A stretch of DNA of 9,248 nucleotides from Verrucomicrobiota bacterium (GTDB lineage: Bacteria > Verrucomicrobiota > Verrucomicrobiia > Limisphaerales > UBA11358). The stretch lies in assembly GCA_026225155.1 (NCBI GenBank), contig JAMFSG010000012.1:1-9248 (forward strand), written 5' to 3'. A model generated the notes under the pieces. That model was not told the DNA's origin and ran no database searches. It saw only the letters and a program-made list of their open reading frames with translations. Shown here in pieces: positions 5,856-9,248 of this stretch (position 1 is the first letter of the stretch; each line of letters opens with the position of its first letter). The position numbers and the translations under genes are program-made.

Positions 5856-6206
5856 GTGAAACTGATCGCTGCCATTTTATTTAGCATGATGCTGGTATGG
5901 ATGCCGGTCGCCCCTGCCCTGGCATCCGCCGCGCCATCATGCATCAAGCCGCCAATGGTCAACTGCGTTGGCTGCTGTCATCAAATGGCCTGTTGCGAAT
6001 CAAAGCCTGCCCCCAATTCCCAACCGACGCCGGCGGTTCCTGCGTCAACAAATTCTCAAAGTCACATTCCTATCCTCGCATTGGCAATGGCAATTTGGAT
6101 TTCACCAAAAGATCCGCCCAATGTGATTTCTCCCGTTTCCGAGCCGTCATCGCTGACGGCTGCTTGCGTTCCGCTATTCGCGCGTAACTGCGCCCTGCTT
6201 CTCTGA
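5856..6206 (+). CDS. Small secreted cysteine-rich protein of the metal-efflux locus
   Basis: I do not recognise a named family. From a GTG at 5856 the product has 116 residues. Residues 1-25 form a signal peptide: K2, a hydrophobic core LIAAILFSMMLVWMPVA, and an ALASA-type cleavage site after residue 25. The mature part begins with a cysteine cluster, C29, C37, C40, C41, C46 and C47, with H42, M34 and M44 nearby, which suits soft-metal binding. Then comes a Pro/Ser/Asn-rich spacer (50-69), a hydrophobic stretch (70-82) and a C-terminal part with C104 and C112 ending PLFARNCALLL. It is the first gene of the efflux locus, 142 nt before the adaptor. An upstream TTG at 5817 would add 13 residues but spoil the signal peptide. 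A periplasmic metal chaperone or sensor is inference only. Confidence 0.6.
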   Translation: MKLIAAILFSMMLVWMPVAPALASAAPSCIKPPMVNCVGCCHQMACCESKPAPNSQPTPAVPASTNSQSHIPILALAMAIWISPKDPPNVISPVSEPSSLTAACVPLFARNCALLL

Positions 6207-6227
6207 TTTTTCCATCAAATGCCCGTA

Positions 6228-6267
6228 GTGTGCCTTGAGCCGGCGCACGACGGTTCTCCGTTTTTTT
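6228..6267 (+). terminator. Terminator or attenuator between the Cys-rich gene and the adaptor gene
   Basis: GTGTGCC (6228-6234) pairs with GGCGCAC (6242-6248) in a 7-bp stem with one G-T pair and a 7-nt loop. A small ACGG-TTCT-CCGT hairpin follows at once (6250-6261), running into seven Ts (6261-6267). Together they resemble a weak intrinsic terminator that would let part of the transcription through to the pump genes. The stem next to the T-tract has only 4 bp, so termination may be partial or absent. Confidence 0.4.
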
Positions 6268-6308
6268 CTCCACGGAATTTTTGTGCCCGTGAAGCCATTT
6301 TGGTTTTT

Positions 6309-6328
6309 CCATCGCGCACAAACGATGG
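6309..6328. repeat. Inverted repeat upstream of the adaptor gene
   Basis: CCATCG (6309-6314) and CGATGG (6323-6328) are perfect 6-nt inverted repeats separated by 8 nt. They end 20 nt before the adaptor ATG. They could be an operator or a 5'-leader hairpin. No promoter hexamers could be placed around it with confidence. Confidence 0.4.
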
Positions 6329-6348
6329 CAACTGAAACTTAAATTTTT

Positions 6349-7218
6349 ATGAAAGCGAAAATAATTTTGATCCTCGCGCTCGCGGCCATTTTGGGCGGCG
6401 GCGCAACTTGGTTTGTCTCGCAACGTGCCATGCCGAAAGCGCCGCAAGATTCCGGCGGACGAAAAATCCTTTATTACCAAAGCGCGATGCACCCGTGGAT
6501 TAAATCGGACAAGCCCGGCAAATGTCCGATTTGCGGCATGAATTTGGTTCCGATCTACGCCGATGATGCGAACGCCGACACGAATACAACTTCCGGCGCG
6601 ATCAAACTCAATGCGGACAGCATCAGCGTCATTAACGTGCAGACGGATGCAGTGAAGCGGCGGCCATTGACGCGGACGCTGCACTTCGCGGGCACGATTC
6701 AAAAAAATTCCACGACGGCGGCGTGGTTTGTTTTTGATGTTTATGAACGCGATGTGCCGTGGTTGAAAGCAGATCAGAAAATTCGCGTCGTTTTGCCTTC
6801 TGCGCCGGGACAAATTTATGAGGCACAGATCAAATTGAACGGCACGGAATCGTTTGCCGATCGCAACTTCGACGAGATGAGCGACAGCACGAAATTTCGC
6901 GCGGAAATTTCCGCGCCGCCCATTGATCTCGGCGACTTCGGGAAAACTTTATTTCAAAATCTGCACGCTGAAGGCCACTTCGTTGCCAGCACGCCGGAGG
7001 TGCTGACGATTCCGCGCAGCGCCGTGATTTCGCGCGGCAGCGGCCCGCTGGTTTATGTGGACCAAGGCAACGGCTATTATGCGCCGCGCGCCATTTTGAT
7101 CGGACGCATCGGCGACGAATTCTGCGAAATTCTCGCCGGCCTGGACGAAGGCGAACAAGTTGTCACGACGGGAAACGTGTTGATTGATTCCGAGGCGCAA
7201 CTAAGCGCGAACCAATAA
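6349..7218 (+). CDS. CusB-like RND efflux periplasmic adaptor, short form lacking the central hairpin region
   Basis: Adaptors of this family link an inner-membrane RND pump to an outer-membrane channel for metal export, mainly Cu/Ag. An N-terminal anchor or signal (residues 4-24) is followed by a heavy-metal-binding domain (42-69): YYQSAMHPWIKSDKPGKCPI plus CGM, with M47, H48, C59, C62 and M64. The usual first Cys of the CPMHP motif is Ser45. Then come the entry strand INVQTDAVKRRPLTRTLHFA (95-114), a beta-barrel region (about 126-213, WFVFDVYERDVPWLKADQKI onward) and the membrane-proximal domain (214-289, IPRSAVI, LAGLDEGEQVV, VLIDSEAQL). CusB proteins have about 400 residues; here 289. GTIQ is followed almost directly by the barrel, so the lipoyl halves and alpha-hairpin that normally lie between are absent. 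The frame is intact. The pump gene follows after 4 nt. No Shine-Dalgarno is present. Confidence 0.82.
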   Translation: MKAKIILILALAAILGGGATWFVSQRAMPKAPQDSGGRKILYYQSAMHPWIKSDKPGKCPICGMNLVPIYADDANADTNTTSGAIKLNADSISVINVQTDAVKRRPLTRTLHFAGTIQKNSTTAAWFVFDVYERDVPWLKADQKIRVVLPSAPGQIYEAQIKLNGTESFADRNFDEMSDSTKFRAEISAPPIDLGDFGKTLFQNLHAEGHFVASTPEVLTIPRSAVISRGSGPLVYVDQGNGYYAPRAILIGRIGDEFCEILAGLDEGEQVVTTGNVLIDSEAQLSANQ

Positions 7219-7222
7219 TTTT

Positions 7223-9190
7223 ATGATCAACCGCATCATCGAATGGTCGTTGCGCAATCGTTTTCTCGTCTTGTGCGGCGCGTTGCTACTCGCGGGTTTT
7301 GGCGCGCGCGCGTTGTGGCGGACGCCGGTGGACGCGATTCCCGATTTGAGCGAAAACCAAGTCATTGTTTTCGCCGACTGGCCGGGGCGCAGTCCGCAGG
7401 AAGTTGAAGATCAAGTCACTTATCCGCTGTCCGTAAATTTGCAGGGACTCGCCGGCGTGAAAAATATCCGTGCCGCCTCGATGTTCGGTTTTTCGCTCGT
7501 CACCATTATTTTTGACGACAAAACTGACAATTACTTCGCGCGTTCGCGCGTGCTCGAACGGCTGAATTATCTCGGCGACATTTTGCCGTCCGGCGTCCAA
7601 CCAAAACTCGGTCCCGACGCGACCGGCCTCGGCTGGGTTTATCAATATTACCTCGACGTTGATCCGAAAATTTCGCCGAAAGGCGGCTACGACCTCGGCC
7701 AATTGCGTTCGATCCAAGATTGGTTTGTGCGGTATCAATTGAATTCGGTTTCCGGTGTCGCGGAAGTTGCCAGCGTCGGCGGTTTTGCGCGGCAATATCA
7801 GATCAAAGTTTCGTCGCTGAAAATGCGCGAACATGGCGTGATGTTTTCCGAAGTCATGGACGCTGTGAAGCAAAGCAATTTGAACGTCGGCGGCAAAGTC
7901 ATCGAAGAAAATGGAATGGAATTTGTCGTGCGCGGCCTCGGCTTGGTGAATTCCATTTCCGATCTCGAGAATATTGTTTTGCAGGGTCATCACGGCACGG
8001 CGGTTTATCTCAAGGACGTGGCGAATGTCCAGATCGGCGGCGATTTCCGACGCGGCGCGCTCGACGTGAACGGACATGAAGTCGTTGGCGGCGTGGTCGT
8101 GATGCGCAACGGCGAAAACGCGCTCGCCGTCATCAAGGCCGTAAAAGAAAAAATCGCGCAAATTTCACCAAGTCTGCCGCCCGGCGTGAGCATCAAATCA
8201 TTTTACGACCGCAGCGATCTGATTTCGCGCACGCTCGCCACGCTCAAGCACGCGCTGGCCGAAGAAATCATTTTGGTCACGCTCGTCATCGTCATCTTCC
8301 TGTTTCACTGGCGCAGCATTTTCATCGTCGTGTTGCCGCTGCCGCTTTCAATTTTGGTTTCGTTCATCCTGATGAATCAATTTGGAATTTCGTCCAACAT
8401 CATGTCACTCGCCGGCCTTGCGATCGCCATCGGCGTGCTCGTGGACGCGGGAATTGTGATGGTCGAAAATGTCGTCCGCCACGCGGAGCACGCGGAAAAA
8501 ACCAGCGGACGCCGTTTGACTTCGACGGAAATTTTCGACCTCACGCTCGCCGCGTCGCAACAAGTGGGCCGGCCGATTTTTTTCGCGCTCGTCATCATCA
8601 TCCTCGCGTTCGTGCCGGTGTTCGCGCTGTCGGGACAGGAAGGAAAACTGTTTCATCCGCTCGCGTTCACAAAAACCTTCGCGATGATCGGCGCGGCAAT
8701 TCTGGCGATCACGCTCGTGCCGGTTTTGTGCGCTATTTTTATTCGCGGCCCATTCCGCGCGGAAGAAAATAACGTGCTGATGAAATTTTTGCTGGCGATC
8801 TACAATCCGATTTTGGATTGGGCCTTGCGCTGGCGGAAAACCGTTTTGACGCTGGCGGGAATTTCATTATTGATCGCGCTGGTTTTGGCCTTTGGTTTGC
8901 CGCGCGCCGTTGTTTCAAAACTTTCAACTTTCAACCCGCAACTCTCAACCAAGTTTCATGGCCTCGGCAGCGAATTCATGCCGCCGCTGAACGAAGGCAG
9001 TTTGTTGTTCATGCCGGTTTTGTTGCCGCAAGTTTCGCTGCCGGAAGTCCAGCGCATCATAGCGTGGCAAGATCAAGTCATCAAATTGACGCCCGAAGTT
9101 GAATCCGTCGTCGGCAAACTTGGCCGCGCCGACACGGCGACCGATCCCGCGCCCGCGCAAAACAACCCAAAATATAAGATAAGTTCCTAA
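7223..9190 (+). CDS. CusA-like heavy-metal RND efflux pump, 3' part lost or interrupted
   Basis: CusA/CzcA pumps are trimeric inner-membrane proton antiporters that expel metal ions. The first 646 residues fit the family: TM1 (about 14-33) and TPVDAIPDLSENQVIV, porter domain with ADWPGRSPQEVEDQVTYPL and PDATGLGWVYQYYL, TM2-6 (about 345-506) with GVLVDAGIVMVEN, where D408 matches the proton-relay Asp (D405 in E. coli CusA), and the next TM (about 537-559). Then GSEFMPPLNEGSLLFMP, PEVESVVGKLGRADTATDPAP. Normal proteins have about 1,040 residues; here reading ends at 655 after an unrelated tail NNPKYKISS. The relay Glu/Lys of the second half and two of the three methionines of the metal site are missing, so the product should not pump. 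Residues 567-576 are encoded by a tandem repeat. Cu/Ag against other metals is not certain. Confidence 0.88.
   Translation: MINRIIEWSLRNRFLVLCGALLLAGFGARALWRTPVDAIPDLSENQVIVFADWPGRSPQEVEDQVTYPLSVNLQGLAGVKNIRAASMFGFSLVTIIFDDKTDNYFARSRVLERLNYLGDILPSGVQPKLGPDATGLGWVYQYYLDVDPKISPKGGYDLGQLRSIQDWFVRYQLNSVSGVAEVASVGGFARQYQIKVSSLKMREHGVMFSEVMDAVKQSNLNVGGKVIEENGMEFVVRGLGLVNSISDLENIVLQGHHGTAVYLKDVANVQIGGDFRRGALDVNGHEVVGGVVVMRNGENALAVIKAVKEKIAQISPSLPPGVSIKSFYDRSDLISRTLATLKHALAEEIILVTLVIVIFLFHWRSIFIVVLPLPLSILVSFILMNQFGISSNIMSLAGLAIAIGVLVDAGIVMVENVVRHAEHAEKTSGRRLTSTEIFDLTLAASQQVGRPIFFALVIIILAFVPVFALSGQEGKLFHPLAFTKTFAMIGAAILAITLVPVLCAIFIRGPFRAEENNVLMKFLLAIYNPILDWALRWRKTVLTLAGISLLIALVLAFGLPRAVVSKLSTFNPQLSTKFHGLGSEFMPPLNEGSLLFMPVLLPQVSLPEVQRIIAWQDQVIKLTPEVESVVGKLGRADTATDPAPAQNNPKYKISS
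8921..8948 (+). repeat. Tandem heptanucleotide repeat inside the pump gene
   Basis: Four 7-nt units lie head to tail: CTTTCAA, CTTTCAA, CCCGCAA and CTCTCAA. They encode LSTFNPQLST in frame (residues 567-576) between the last visible transmembrane segment and the second porter half (GLGSEFMPP). Repeats of the form CTTTCAA/CTCTCAA are familiar as intergenic runs in Verrucomicrobia and Bacteroidetes genomes; here one is translated. Confidence 0.75.
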
Positions 9191-9248
9191 AAACCAGATT
9201 AATGAACTACATCTCAGCAGTTCACAAAAAGGAGGCAGTCTGGCCTCG
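9161..9248. mobile_element. Foreign segment at the break in the pump gene (edge of an insertion or assembly junction)
   Basis: From about 9161 the sequence stops resembling CusA in all three frames. Composition falls to 34 G+C of 88 bases (39%), whereas the flanking pump gene is visibly GC-richer. No terminal inverted repeat or target duplication can be tested because the other end is outside. A small inverted repeat GAGGC/GCCTC lies at 9232-9247, next to an AAGGAGG (9229-9235). No transposase is visible, so the kind of element is unknown. Confidence 0.4.
9202..9248 (+). CDS. Possible start of an unknown open reading frame in the foreign segment
   Basis: An ATG at 9202 opens a frame, MNYISAVHKKEAVWP, that runs off the window after 15 codons. 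No Shine-Dalgarno precedes it; AAGGAGG lies inside it instead and may serve a later start beyond the window. The product is not recognised, and the stretch is too short for a firm call. Confidence 0.2.
   Translation, partial: MNYISAVHKKEAVWP

Noticed and set aside
6070..6813. 247-codon minus-strand frame spanning the spacer before the adaptor
   Set aside because: It overlaps the adaptor and Cys-rich genes, has no recognisable motif, and its composition matches a shadow frame.
7286..8161. 291-codon minus-strand frame inside the pump gene
   Set aside because: It is entirely antisense to strong RND homology, with a His/Arg/Asn-rich, domain-free translation typical of a shadow frame.
8921..8948. 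Tandem repeat considered as a CRISPR fragment
   Set aside because: The units are 7 nt, directly abutting, without spacers and translated within a gene.
9155..9190. Break in the pump gene considered as an intein or group II intron
   Set aside because: No Cys/Ser-led intein block is seen and the frame stops after nine foreign codons. The GTGCG-type intron start is also absent.
1..9248. tRNA, rRNA and CRISPR arrays
   Set aside because: No cloverleaf with a TTCGA-type arm, no rRNA-like stretch and no spaced direct repeats were noticed by eye on either strand.

Overview
The window looks like part of a bacterial chromosome from the Verrucomicrobiota, probably a Pedosphaera/Limisphaera-like lineage. 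This is inferred from gene order (prs, ctc, pth, rpsF, ssb), the style of the RND heavy-metal genes and a lineage-type interspersed repeat; no database search was possible. Ten protein genes are supported. Almost none has a Shine-Dalgarno sequence, and several start at GTG or TTG.

Left part, minus strand (1-3072): a housekeeping cluster read right to left: prs (PRPP synthetase), ctc (ribosomal protein L25), pth (peptidyl-tRNA hydrolase), rpsF (ribosomal protein S6) and ssb (single-stranded DNA-binding protein, cut by the window edge). It links nucleotide precursor supply, translation and replication, with a 4-nt overlap between pth and rpsF.

Middle (3073-4145): a Phd/VapC-type toxin-antitoxin pair on the minus strand. 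It has a strong promoter that places transcription start at the antitoxin ATG, and a hairpin plus T-tract between the toxin gene and prs. Upstream lies a 101-bp element built from a 27-nt near-perfect inverted repeat. An ABC-F family ATPase (4146-5756) is then read to the right.

Right part, plus strand (5757-9248): a heavy-metal efflux locus. It holds a small secreted cysteine-rich protein, a CusB-like adaptor and a CusA-like RND pump. Three things are unusual. The adaptor appears to lack the central lipoyl/alpha-hairpin region. The pump carries a tandem heptanucleotide repeat in frame. The pump also ends abruptly at a conserved site where a Met is expected, followed by 88 bases of AT-richer, unrelated sequence that looks like the edge of an inserted element or an assembly junction. 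The best candidates for something undescribed are the short adaptor with its Cys-rich partner and the unknown element at the right edge.
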